NCBI GenBank assembly: GCA_029717555.1 | Contig: JAMDHS010000135.1 | Location: 1-33,795 of the forward strand | Length of the DNA stretch: 33,795 bases | From: Peribolospora baueri | Lineage: Eukaryota > Basidiomycota > Peribolosporomycetes > Peribolosporales > Peribolosporaceae | Direction of reading: 5' to 3' | In this document: positions 9,666 through 20,213 of the stretch, one piece after another | Layout of the letters: every line of letters starts with the position of its first letter | Position numbering within the stretch: the first letter of the stretch is position 1 | Made by a program: the position numbers and the translations under genes | The notes under the pieces: model-generated | What the model saw: the letters and a program-made list of their open reading frames with translations, nothing else | What the model was told of the DNA's origin: nothing | The model's database searches: none

Positions 9666-12272
9666 ATGGTCGCCTCCGCTGTCCTCGGTTTCCCTCGCAT
9701 CGGTGAGTACAACACAGTCAATGCTAGACAGACAGGACAAGTAAAACACGCCGAGTCGCCCTCGCCGTCGTCGTCGTCGTCGTCGCCGTCGCTGACTGAC
9801 CACGCCCCCACCCCCCTCGCACCTCCTTCTCAGGCCCCAACCGTGAGGTCAAGAAGGCCGTTGAGGCCTACTGGGCCGGCAAGCAGTCCGCTGATGAGCT
9901 CCAGAAGGTCGCCAAGGCCACCCGCCTCCAGAGCTGGAACTACATCAAGAACGCCGGCGTGGACGTCGTCCCCTCCGGTGACTTCTCCCTTTACGACCAC
10001 GTCCTCGACGCCAGCAACACCTTCAACATCATCCCCTCTGCGTACGCCAAGGAGAACCTCTCCGCCCTTGACACCTACTTCGCCCAGGGCCGTGGTCGCC
10101 AGGTCGACTCGGTCGACCTTCCCGCCCAGGAGATGAAGAAGTGGTTCGACAGGTGAGGGCAACGTTGAACGCCGCTCGTCAGACGCATTCACCCGCCTCC
10201 GACAGGCTGCTTACGTTGCTTCTCCCTTATCTCCTCCCCAGCAACTACCACTTCATCGTCCCTGAGTTCTCCGAGACCACCCAGTTCACGCTCAACAACA
10301 CCAAGCAGGTCGACGAGTTCCTCGAGGCCAAGGCCGCTGGCATCCACACCCGCCCCGTCATCGTCGGTCCCGTCACCCTGCTCGCGCTCGGCAAGGTGTC
10401 CAAGGACTCGAAGCAGGAGAGCTTCGACATCATGACCCTTCTCCCCAAGCTCGTCCCCGTCTACGCCGAGCTCTTCTCCAAGCTCGCCGCCGCTGGCGCT
10501 GACTGGATCCAGGTTGACGAGCCCGTCCTCGTCCTCGACAAGGCCGTCGGTCTGGCCGACCAGTTCAAGGCCGCTTACGAGGCCTTCGCCAGCCAGGTTC
10601 CTGGCCTCAAGATCATGCTCACCACCTACTTCAGCCGCCTTGACTCGAACCTCAACTTTGTCAAGGACCTCCCCGTTGCCGGCGTCCACGTCGACCTCGA
10701 CCGCGCGCCCGAGCAGCTCGACGCCGTCCTTGCCGCCTTCCAGGGCAAGAAGACCGTCGTCTCCCTCGGTCTCGTCTCCGGCCGTAACGTGTGGAAGGCC
10801 GACCTGGCCTCGGCCATCGCCCTCGCCGACAAGGCCACCAAGGCGCTCGGTGCGGACCGCGTCGTCGTCGCCACCTCTTCCTCCCTTCTCCACACGCCCA
10901 TCGACCTCGAGAACGAGACCAAGCTCAAGCCCGAGGTGAAGGACTGGCTCTCGTTCGCCGTCCAGAAGGCCAAGGAGGTCTCCGTCATCGCCAAGGCCCT
11001 CACCGACCGCGCGTCCGTTGCCTCCGAGCTCGAGACCAACGCTCGCTCGATCAAGGCCCGCCGCGAGTTCGAGACGACCTCGGACTCGGCCGTGCGTGAC
11101 CGCATCAAGGCCATCACGCCCGCCCAGCTCCAGCGCGCCTCCCCCTTCGCCAAGCGTGCGGAGGCGCAGAAGGCCAAGTACGGCTTCCCCAAGTTCCCCA
11201 CGACTACCATCGGCTCCTTCCCCCAGACCAAGGAGATCCGCGTGCAGAGGCAGAAGTTCAACAAGAAGGAGATCTCCCAGGAGGAGTACGAGAGCTTCCT
11301 CGAGAAGGAGATCGAGACCGTCGTTCGCTTCCAGGAGAAGATTGGCCTCGACGTTCTCGTCCACGGTGAGCCTGAGCGCTCGGACATGGTCGCCTACTTC
11401 GGCGAGCAGCTCCAGGGCTTTGCTTTCACCGAGAACGGATGGGTGCAGTCCTACGGCTCCCGCTACGTTCGCCCTCCCATCGTCGTCTCCGACGTTAGCC
11501 GCCCGGCGCCCATGACCGTCAGGTGGAGCAAGTATGCGCAGAGCATCACTCAGAAGCCCATGAAGGGTATGCTCACTGGCGGTGTGACGATCCTCAACTG
11601 GTCGTTCCCGCGTGTCGACGTCCCTCGCGAGATCCAGGCCAAGCAGATCGCCCTCGCTCTCCGTGACGAGATCAAGGACCTCGAGACCGCCGGCGTGACC
11701 GTCATCCAGGTCGACGAGCCCGCCCTTCGTGAGGGTCTTCCGCTTCGTCAGGCTGACCAGGCCGCTTACCTCAACTGGGCTGTGGATGTCTTCAAGCTCG
11801 CCACCAGCGGCATCGAGGACAGCACCCATATCTCCTCGCACTTCTGCTACTCCGACTTCAACGACATCATGAAGAACATCATCGACCTCGATGCCGACCA
11901 GATCACCATCGAGAACTCCAAGTCGGACGCCAAGCTGCTCAAGATCTTCACGCAGTACCAGTACCCTGCCTGGATCGGCCCCGGCAGCTTCGACATCCAC
12001 AGCCCCCGTGTTCCGCCCAAGGAGGAGTTCATCGCTCGCATCGACGCCATGTGCAAGGTGCTCCCTAGCGACTTGCTCTGGGTCAACCCCGACTGCGGTC
12101 TCAAGACGCGCTCCTGGGAGAGCGTTGAGGGTGCCCTGACGTGAGTAGTCTTCGCTTGCCTTCCCTCCCTCGTTTCTTTCTTTTCTCACTCAATCTTCAA
12201 ACCCCGTTTGTCTTCGCCTATCGCAGGAACATGGTGGCTGCCGCCCAGGAGGCGCGCGCCAAGTACGTGTAA
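9666..12272 (+). CDS. MET6: Cobalamin-independent methionine synthase
   Basis: 5-methyltetrahydropteroyltriglutamate-homocysteine methyltransferase (MetE/Met6), the last step of methionine synthesis, cytosolic. Four exons, 9666-9702, 9834-10152, 10242-12140 and 12227-12272, all GT..AG and in phase, give 766 aa, the normal family length. The N-terminus carries VLGFPRIG then PNREVKKA, split by intron 1. The C-terminal catalytic half starts near FPTTTIGSFPQT. Zinc ligands are visible: His652 and Cys654 (HFCYS), Glu676 (TIEN) and Cys737 (NPDCGLKTR), with the spacing of the E. coli enzyme. The substrate-binding Asp/Glu region VIQVDEPALREGLPLR is intact. Codon use is extremely C-ending, typical of a highly expressed gene, and explains the long open frames on the other strand. 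Intron 1 contains a CGT trinucleotide repeat near 9766-9790. Confidence 0.98.
9766..9790 (+). repeat. CGT/GTC trinucleotide repeat in MET6 intron 1
   Basis: About eight near-perfect CGT units inside the first intron of MET6. Length variation here would not alter the protein. Confidence 0.75.
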
Positions 12273-13493
12273 ACGTGCAGAGTTAGGACTTCAACATGTC
12301 CGCCACAACCCTTGATCGCGCGTTCCCTTTCAACAATGAGGGGCGTGGCCATTTCATCTCGCTCGAGTTGATTTCGGCTGCTTCGCGTCGTACCCTAATC
12401 CCCTTCATCATCATCTCTTCTCTCACGAACGGGGCGCTTCGATGAAATTGCTGGGTCTGGATGCAGGTCCCTTCCCTCCCCTCTTCTGAGGAGGTGGGGT
12501 TGGCACCGAGCATGCCTACACCCGATGCCGATGCTTGCTTGCTTTTGCTGCCGGTGCCCACACTCGCTCGTCTTGTCTGCCGTCGGCCATGCCGTCGTTC
12601 GGTAGCCAGTCAGGTCAGGAGTGACCGCGATCGGGCAAATCTCCCGTCGGGAGCAGCATGACCAGCCCGGACGGCTGACGGACGACAAGACCGAGCCGTG
12701 GCGCCTGCCAGCGCGGCGAAGGTCTTGTAGTTCCGTTAGCCCGGCCCGAGGCGATCTCCTCGCTCGCCTTCGTCGCCAGCTCTTTACCGGTCGGCGAGTC
12801 GCGGCAACGTTGCGCCGCGTGCTCCTCTCTCCTCGCCGTCCCCTCTTTTATTGGACAGCTTGCTCACCATCGGAGCCACGTCCCCGTCCCCGCTTCGTGA
12901 ACTCGTTCCGGATGCTCGATTCAACATCGTGGCGCTGGACCAACCGATCCCCCCCTATCCCGTCCCCTCCGCTTCCCGCTTCATCTTTTAACGTTGTCTC
13001 TTTTTTTATTACGGCCCTATGAGTTCCATTTATCCTCTTCTCCGTTCGTCCGGGCGGCTAGGGACGAGCCGCCGTCCGCCCTTTATGCTTGATCTTGTTA
13101 TTGAGTCGATGTCCGTGTGCCTACTCTGAGCAATGAGAGGTCGCGCCGATTTGATCAGGTCAACCGACGAAAAAGCATCATAAAGTATTTGTTTCGCGCG
13201 AGGGTTCTTCATTGAGCGCCATGAAAAAGTTGCTGACGATGAGAAAAGAGGCTGCAAGCTCGAAATCTACCAGCTTCGAGCATTGCCTGCCGACCCCCGG
13301 CCAGGCCGCTGATGAGAAGGAATAGAACTCGGAGCGCAGACTGAAAAGATTGCAGAAGTGTCATAGGTACAAGGTCATGAACAGAGGGTTCAGACAGACG
13401 ACGAGGGGGATGTAGCTGGATGCGACGCGATCGAAATGCGACATTGACAACGAGCGACGAGAGCACGCGTACCAAAAATAAGGGCAAAAAGAC
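12273..13493. other. MET6 downstream region, no supported gene
   Basis: About 1.2 kb between the MET6 stop and the tRNA gene terminator on the opposite strand. Frames on both strands are short and low-complexity (Arg/Ser-rich), lack splice-bounded exons and show no family motif. It should contain the MET6 3' untranslated region. T-rich stretches near 13000-13020 could serve polyadenylation. Confidence 0.55.
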
Positions 13494-13500
13494 AAAAAAA
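13494..13500 (-). terminator. RNA polymerase III T7 terminator
   Basis: Seven A on the plus strand (seven T on the minus strand) begin three bases after the discriminator base of the adjacent tRNA gene. This is a standard Pol III terminator and supports expression of that gene. Confidence 0.85.
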
Positions 13501-13503
13501 TCT

Positions 13504-13592
13504 CGGTGACACTAGGAATCGAACCTAGGCTTTTGGAAATCTTCCGTCAAAGGACTTCAAAATCCAACTGTCTACCTCTAACATATGCCACC
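13504..13592 (-). tRNA. tRNA-Gln (anticodon TTG) with an 18-nt intron
   Basis: Read on the minus strand, a 7-bp acceptor stem forms between GGTGGCA and TGTCACC (one G-T pair). The D-arm has a normal AGAGGTA loop. The T-arm is CTAGG-TTCGATT-CCTAG, and the B-box GGTTCGATTCC is perfect. The anticodon stem TTGGA/TCCAA pairs fully only if about 18 nt after position 37 are removed as an intron. The mature tRNA is then 71 nt with anticodon TTG (Gln). The A-box is slightly off consensus (TATGTTAGAGG). A T7 terminator follows. That it is a tRNA is strongly supported. The isotype depends on the inferred intron position, and a class II reading without an intron fits worse. Confidence 0.8.
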
Positions 13593-13815
13593 ACGTTTGA
13601 TTTATCCAACCGCTGAGCGGCACATTGATTATAACCCCCATCCACGAGCTTCTTCCTCGCCCCGAGATGACTACTCACCGTTATCTGCCTATTGCCTTCG
13701 GTACTGTCTCCACTGTTCATAGCATATGCGATAGCGTTGGTGAGAGTGGTATAGTTCACTGATCTCAAGAAGACATACATGGCCCTATTGGATACAGAGG
13801 GCTCTACCAGCGTGT

Positions 13816-15828
13816 TCATTGCGCGACCATCGGCACTTCTTCGAGGACAAAATCAAAGTACTCCTGCTCGAGGAGGTTGGCGTATTCGCCCGCGTAGTCA
13901 CCCGCCCCAGAGCTCGTATCTTTCTTCTTCCCGTCGTGGTCCCGGGAGAGGTAGGAAAAATGAGAAGCAAGCGTGGAGAGCAGTGCTTTCGTTCGCTTGG
14001 GATTCGGCTGACAAGAGAAGGCGACGAGCGCGTCCAGTCAATGCATTGATCGCAACGTGTCTGACGGTCACGCGATGCCCACCTTGATCGTGACGCCAAA
14101 GTAATCAGCAGGCAGGCCGTACCGGAGAACGCTCTCCACGAAGAGCTTGACAACCTTCAGATGCACCAGCGCCTGAAAGGCCTCGGAGAAGTTGGTCCGC
14201 GAGAGTCGCAACAACTCCGTCTGCAATTCCGTCCGCGCGCGCGAATGAGTAACCATCAGCGTCGAGCGTCCGGTAATATCACAAAACCTCGAGCTCACCC
14301 AAAGCTCCTTCTCAGAGATTCCCGCGTCTTCGAGCTCCTGTCTTTGTTTGTCCAGCAAATTCTCGTCGAATTTGAAGTCCCGAACGGTAAACCTGCAGGA
14401 AATGAAAGAGGAATGAACGGGACGTAGACCTGGGTAAACTCACTGGCCGGCCGCGATGCTGCTGCGGAGGGATAAAATCGTCGCGCACGCTCACTTGTTT
14501 TCTCGGCACTTCTGCACAAACTCGTCGTGCACCTTTTTGAACACTGTCACATTGTACAGGCAGTACTCATCGTCCTTGGCTAGCAGCCTGTTGAAAAGAA
14601 GCAACATATCGAGCATTTACGTCAGTATATGTCGTGAATACCAACGGGACCCTAACCTGTAATCTCACGTTGAAGATCGCGGTACGACCATCGGAGACAA
14701 CCGCTCGTATTTGGCCAACCAGTCTTTTGACAGGTTTCTAAGGGAACAAGTGTGAGGTTAGCTCGAGTTGAAAAATTTGAGAGAGGCACAACACCGTTCG
14801 AGGGAGCTTACTTCGGCACCGCTACTAGCAATGTCTCCAGGTAATCCGAACCATTATCCACAAAGTCTTCCTTCTTCACGACGTCTGCCAGCGATCGAAC
14901 GCTCAGGTTGCCGCTGTAATCGTGATCCAGCAAGGCCAATCCAAACCACGGTCAAGGTGAGCCAAGAGCAATCAGCTGCCTCGAGTATGCTGAAAAAGCG
15001 GCACTCACGTCTTCTTCCTCTGAAGCTGCTGCAAGGACCCTTTCGCGAGGTTGTAGTTGTTCAGTTTCTGTTTCATCACGTTGTCGATCGATGTCATCTC
15101 CTGAAAAATGGTCACACGTCGTGAAGATTCCAAAGCAAGGATCAGTAGGACCGCTTCCTTGAACTAGCCACTTCATGACTAATCTAAAGGCCGGACATTA
15201 CATGTGACTGCTCACTCACCTTGCTCAAGGAATCCACCACCTCCTTCAAGCTCCTATCCGTCCTGTACTTGCCAACGTTCCAGGAGAATGCGAGCACGTA
15301 GTCATCAATAGGGCGCTCGTTGATCAGCAGGTGTTGCGCCAACCTATCCGGGTCGTTATTGAGGAGATTTCGCAGGGTGTCGACGATCTTAGCGACCACT
15401 TGGGTGAAGTAGGAGTCGTGCTTGGGGAGTTCTCCCGAGAGAGAGATGAGAGAGTCGAGCGTTCCGGTCTGCAGTTCCACGTTCGACCATCGGAGGTGAA
15501 AGGAAGAACATTCAGCAACTAGCTCGCGACGCAAGGGCGTCCGCTTTGATCGAGTGACGGTAGTTCCAGCAGTACCTTGAAAGATGGAAAGTGGAGCTCG
15601 CCAAACTCGCTTGCCGTGCCTCCAGCGCTGATAAGCTTGGAGGACAGCTCGCTCATCATGCGGTGGGGATCTCCATCCAGCAGAGGCACTGATACGAGCC
15701 CTATTGGTTGAGGACAGCGGAAAGCGCGGTGGTCAGCCGTCTCACTTCGGGAACGATGGGCGATCAGCGGAGTGGCGTCATGAGAATGCGCAGAGATGGT
15801 GCTCACAGTAGGAAAGATCGGAAGGCAT
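13816..15828 (-). CDS. VMA5: V-type H+-ATPase subunit C
   Basis: Peripheral V1 stalk subunit C, which links V1 to Vo and controls reversible assembly of the vacuolar proton pump. Ten small exons on the minus strand: 15807-15828, 15576-15700, 15220-15468, 15009-15100, 14812-14913, 14669-14737, 14495-14587, 14299-14392, 14083-14220 and 13816-14007. All borders are GT..AG and phases close, giving 391 aa (yeast Vma5 is about 392). The N-terminus MPSDLSYWLVSVPL is typical. Later blocks are FSWNVGKYRTDRSLKEVVDS, NYNLAKG, DMVVPRSS-like SPMVVPRSS, DDEYCLYNVTVFKKV, FTVRDFKFDE, and the C-terminal FSEAFQALVHLKVVKLFVES with LRYGLPADYF. No catalytic residues are expected. It is divergently paired with NUP84. 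Confidence 0.96.
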
Positions 15829-16067
15829 GTCTGCTGGGCTATCTACCAGAAACGGCGGGGGCCGAAGGTGTTGGCGAGTGCTAAGGGATGAATGGACGGT
15901 CGATCGCTCGCCATGCCTTGTCACCACGGACGCCCAAAGGGGCAGCCATCGGAAAACGGCGGCGATGGGCGGCTTGGCGCGCTCGCGTCGATCACTTCGA
16001 CGTCGGAGCGCATCTTTGTCTGGGGACGACTCCTTTGTGCCAAAAGCAACGCCAGAGTCAGGTCAAC
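15829..16067. promoter_or_regulatory. Bidirectional VMA5/NUP84 promoter
   Basis: Only 239 bp separate the VMA5 ATG (minus strand) from the proposed NUP84 ATG (plus strand), so both genes must share this regulatory region. I see no clear TATA box. A plus-strand frame stays open through it from 15888 and would extend the nucleoporin by 60 Arg-rich residues. I judge that extension less likely because it resembles no family N-terminus. Confidence 0.6.
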
Positions 16068-19000
16068 ATGCCTGGTGAGCATGGTCGGCCATCGTCGCGG
16101 CTTCGCTTATTATTTCTACAGGCCTGACCGTATTGTCATTCTTTCCTCTAGCGTTGACAGGCGAGCTCGGGCGGCCCATGACCATCTTCGAAGAATTCGC
16201 TGCCGTCGTTCAGGAGGCCAGGGAAGATCACTTGGACCCGACCGAGGGGCTGGCAAGCCGCTTTGTTGAGGTTTGCCAACAGAAGTGAGCTGCGTTTCCT
16301 TTATCCTTGTGTTGTGCATCACATACAGGAAACAGGACAGTGCACCTGGCTCACTCTTTGCCACCCCTGATCCTCTCGTGGACGTCAGGGCCGCGGGTGA
16401 GGAGGTGAGCAGGTGGACCCTCGAGAGGAATACTTGGTCTATCATACAGCGACTCTATCTGTGAGTTTGTACGAGGATGGAGAGAGGACAAGGCTGTACA
16501 CTGGTGTTTGACGGCATGGTGTCGATTAACATAATTTTACAATGTTTCTGCACGATTAGAGAACGAATAGACTCGTCTGGGTCATCGTCTGGAGGCGCTC
16601 TGACTCAAATAGACCCGTACGAGACGCCTCTGAGCATGGTACAGAGGTGTTTTGAGGAGGATGCATTGCTGAACGAATTTAGGGTATGTCTAATACCTCG
16701 CGGTCACTTCCGGTTGCTATGCAGCACCGCTCATCCGATCGCTTATGATTTGCCGTGTAGGTCGTGAAGGAATGGCTTCAGGAGACAGTCCCTCCTCTCT
16801 ACCGAGTAGAGCCACGTGAAGGCTATTGGCCTCAAACTTGGAGCCGTATCAGGGCTGATACCCGAGGAAAGGTTCCCCTCGGCTTTGACCTGGCCAAGCG
16901 GACCAACACGAAAACAGTCACAGAGATGGATCCTGACGCTCCTAACCGGGGTCAGGGCGGATTAGCGCCCCAGGATGACGTGTGTAACGTTTTCGGGACA
17001 TAACGTCCGCTGCCAATTGTAAACCGGCTTAACGAACGCTTTTCTTCTTTCTTCATATTCGACACCTCTGCACAGACGTACGACAAGGCTCTCCTCCGGT
17101 CGCTCTTCGAGCATGTCCGTGCTGGACGACTCGACATCGCCATGAACATGTGCCGCGAATCGGACCAAGACTGGCGGGCAGCGAGTCTTCGAGGCGGCAT
17201 ATTCTACGACGATCCGAAATTAAGTGAGTAGTCGGCACATTCGGTATGTTCGTGGCATTTTCGACATGTGGAGTTCTTAAGCGATCCTTGGCTATCATCC
17301 GCTTGCTCACGCCGATTTCTTCCCCAAATCTAGCTGGGACTTTGGACGAGATGGATTTCGATGAAGACGGGCAACCGATACGGAGAGACGCTCCAATGGG
17401 GAACAGGGACAGGCTGCTATGGAAGATGATGTCCCGCTCGTTGGCGGCTAACGTAAGTGTTTTTGAACTCAAAGTCACAGGCAGTCTCTTCGATCAGTTA
17501 CTAAAGTATCCACGTGTTTCAGTCCGACCTGGACAAATACGAACGAGCTCTGTATGGCGCTTTATCTGGCGACCTTCAATCCGTTCTGAATGTCTCTGAG
17601 ACGTGGGAAGACCACCTTTGGGCTTATGTCAGCTCGGCCGTCGAATCCCGGTTAGAGGTCAAGCTCAGCCAGGCTGGCGGATGGTGGAGCCAGCGTGCAG
17701 AGGCTGAGTTTGGCCGAGCCGGGGAAGCGGGCTCAACAAACGTCGGCGAGCGCCAGACGGTCGACAAGTGGCGTAAAGAGGGGGAATTGACCTTTGATGC
17801 GATCTTTAACGAGCTCTTGCAATCGCAAGATGAATCAGTTCGGTAAGGATGCAGGGTGCGGACCGTCGACAAATTTGGGCGTACCTTCTGTTTATTCACT
17901 ATGTCATGATTTTCAACTCTCAGCTTGGCAAGCCGAGACCCGTATCGCATGGCTCAGATGTTTATCATGCTCGGGCGAGTGACCCAACTCCTTGAAACGG
18001 TCGCGAACAGGTTATCGGAGATTGAAGAGGAATGGGGACCGTGAGTGCAGCAACAGAGATGTCGCGCGAGCGTCGTTGCTGGAGGACTGCATGGCTGACG
18101 ATTTCCTTCTCGATGACCCTTGCAGCACGTTCGACCACATCCTCCGCTTCTACTCGCATCTCATTCTCCTTCTACGGTTCATGGAGCAGCCTCTGCCCCA
18201 AGGCAGCTGCAACGTGATTTTGCGGCGCTACGTCTATTTGCTGAAGGACCGGGGCCAAGACGAGCTAGTGGCGATGTATGCGAGCGCTCTGGAGGAAGAA
18301 AGCGCTACGGAGAGCTACGCACGGTTCTTGCAATGTGAGTCGATCACGAGTGCTCTTCTTGTCGGGCGCTGTGCAACTGACTGTCGCTATCTGACATTTC
18401 GACCAGCCATGGACCCCGACACGAACATAGAAACGAAGCAGGCGGCTCTCCTGCGCGGGAGCGAATACGACCTCAACCTTGTCGCGGTGGCCCGTCGAAC
18501 TGTGGAGCTCATCTTCGACGATACGCTGGTGGTGAGTGTCCTGCCTCGCGTGCCGTTCGCCGTCCTCCGTTCGAACTCCCATTGACGTGATCACTACACC
18601 TCTACTCCTGTACAGCAACCGCTGAACCAGAGCGATTGGGCGATCACTCAATTCGGGGACCGTCCGAATGCGCTGGAGCAGATGTTGATACGAGGCGTCG
18701 ATTGGCTCACCTTTGACGAAAGCACGTATTCAGAGGCTCTTTACCAGATCAATGCCCTCATGCGATACTTCTTGTGTAAGTCGCTTCATTCGCTCCACAG
18801 GCATCGCTGCCGACGTTTTGACTCACCCTCTTGCATCCACTCGCCGTCGCTCACGTTCTTCAAATGACAGCGAACGGCCGACGACACGCAGCCGGCGCCT
18901 TACTCTCCTCACTGTCGTCATCGCTCATAGTCGCTTTCACCGATTTGCCGGGGGTACCGGAGGATCAGCGGAACGAATTTGCCCAATATCAGATGCTCTT

Positions 19001-19790
19001 CGACGCGTTGCACGAGCACATGCGATGGACGGAGATATGGCCGAAGAGGCCCAAGACTCCGTGAGCGATCTGGATTACGTTGGCCAGAGGTTGAGCGGAC
19101 GTTGGCGACAGAAGATTGACATGAATTCTCTCTCCTTGGGGGGCCCACAGGAAGGACTCGGCCGAGTTTTCCTCTTGGAGCGAAGGGATGAGGGTCAGTG
19201 ATTCTTCCTCGTTTTCCGAGCGAACCGTAAGAATGACGGTAGCTTCCGTTGACACGTTTCAGATGTTCGTGGACAACGCACGGACGACGGCGCTGGCCGT
19301 GCTCGAATCTGACTGGCTCAAATTCGACATCGAAGAGGATTCCGCTGCTGGTGCGTGCCGCGAAAGGCTTGACTTGCCGCTCTTTGTGTGGCATCGTGCC
19401 GGCGAATTTGCTGCTGACATTCGCCCGACATTGCCTTGGCGCCCGTGCGTTCAAGTTCGACGGCGACGGGAAGAGCTGGCTCGCATCCGACAACTGTACA
19501 TCCCAGAGATTGTTTTCTCGCTGTACCGCACGCTCTTGGACAGCAGCGAGGTCGTCCCGGAGAGCCTGGCTCAGGCGCTCCAGCTGGCCAACCTGGTCGC
19601 CGACGAGCGGAGCAAGCTCTACCTCGACTTCATCACCGAAAGCGGCGGCAACAAGCTGGGCGACTTCCTGGCCCTCGTCCGGCGTGCCGCGCTCGAGCAG
19701 CTTCGCGTGTCGCAGGAGAAGGGCGTGCCTGGTGGCCCGGACGTGTTCAGAGCGGCGGCGGGTGGTACCATCAGCGCCGCTGTATTTTAG
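16068..19790 (+). CDS. NUP84: Nuclear pore protein Nup84/Nup107
   Basis: Scaffold alpha-helical nucleoporin of the Y (Nup84/Nup107) complex. Sixteen exons: 16068-16074, 16152-16284, 16329-16460, 16560-16683, 16761-16979, 17076-17223, 17334-17452, 17523-17842, 17924-18040, 18126-18334, 18407-18531, 18616-18775, 18871-19060, 19151-19193, 19263-19350 and 19456-19790. Every junction is GT..AG and phase-consistent, giving 822 aa (yeast 726, human 925). Recognisable are RWTLERNTWSIIQRLYLE in the N-terminal solenoid, DPYRMAQMFIMLGRV in the middle and, near the C-terminus, RQLYIPEIVFSLYRTLLDSS with LQLANLVADERSKLY, which is characteristic of Nup107. The start is the least sure point: exon 1 codes only MP plus one base, and a 60-residue in-frame extension from 15888 is possible. 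Confidence 0.93.
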
Positions 19791-19995
19791 TGCGCGTCAC
19801 GAGCTCACGGGGCCGTCTGGCGGTCCGAAACATACATGGAGACTGCTCGTCGGTGGCGTCGACCAGCATCCGCGCCCTCGAGATCGACCCGACTGTACGT
19901 GACTGTAAGCGACTGAATAGTTGCTATAGCTAACCATCGGTTTGAAGGTGTCCTAGACAGTTGAAGAGAAAATGGGTGCACATTTCGGTCGCCCT

Positions 19996-20056
19996 GGTGG
20001 CACGTATCAGCTGGCACCGTAGTAGGAAGATGTCTCAGTTTTGGGGTCACTTGCGC
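19996..20056 (+). repeat. Dispersed 60-bp repeat, copy 1
   Basis: Begins GGTGGCACGTATCAGC and ends GGTCACTTGCGC. It matches 26278-26340 in the same orientation, with one CT dinucleotide indel and one substitution. Flanks on both sides are unrelated. It ends about 160 bp before the PLPBP start codon, so it may be a promoter element or the residue of a short mobile element. Confidence 0.85.
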
Positions 20057-20142
20057 ACGTTACAACGTCCGTCGCCGTTCCTCTTCTTCCCCGTCCCACC
20101 GGCGTTTTCCGTAGTCACACGGTGTCGCCCCTTATCGGGGGT

Positions 20143-20148
20143 CACGTG
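20143..20148. promoter_or_regulatory. Cbf1-type box (GTCACGTG) before the PLPBP gene
   Basis: CACGTG core in the context GTCACGTG, a perfect match to the fungal centromere/methionine-type consensus RTCACRTG, 66 bp upstream of the ATG at 20214. The position is ideal for a promoter element. Binding is inferred. Confidence 0.45.
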
Positions 20149-20213
20149 GTCAGCCTTTCCTGTCACTCGACCACGTCGATCTTCTTAACACAGTCTTCCT
20201 CCCAGCTTCACTC

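Larger units (their letters stand above)
19791..20213. other. NUP84-PLPBP intergenic region
   Basis: Holds the NUP84 3' flank and the promoter of the PLP-homeostasis gene. A roughly 60-bp element at 19996-20056 recurs near 26.3 kb. A GTCACGTG box lies at 20141-20148. No gene is seen. Confidence 0.7.

Noticed and set aside
10189-12189. A 666-codon open frame on the minus strand across MET6
   Set aside because: It is the reverse-strand shadow of a strongly C-ending, highly biased coding sequence; the translation is Leu/Gly/Glu/Val/Asp low-complexity and antisense to every MET6 exon 3 motif.
15888-16074. A longer NUP84 N-terminus starting at 15888
   Set aside because: It is in frame but adds 60 Arg-rich residues unlike any Nup84 N-terminus and takes up nearly all of the short promoter shared with VMA5. 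Kept only as an alternative.
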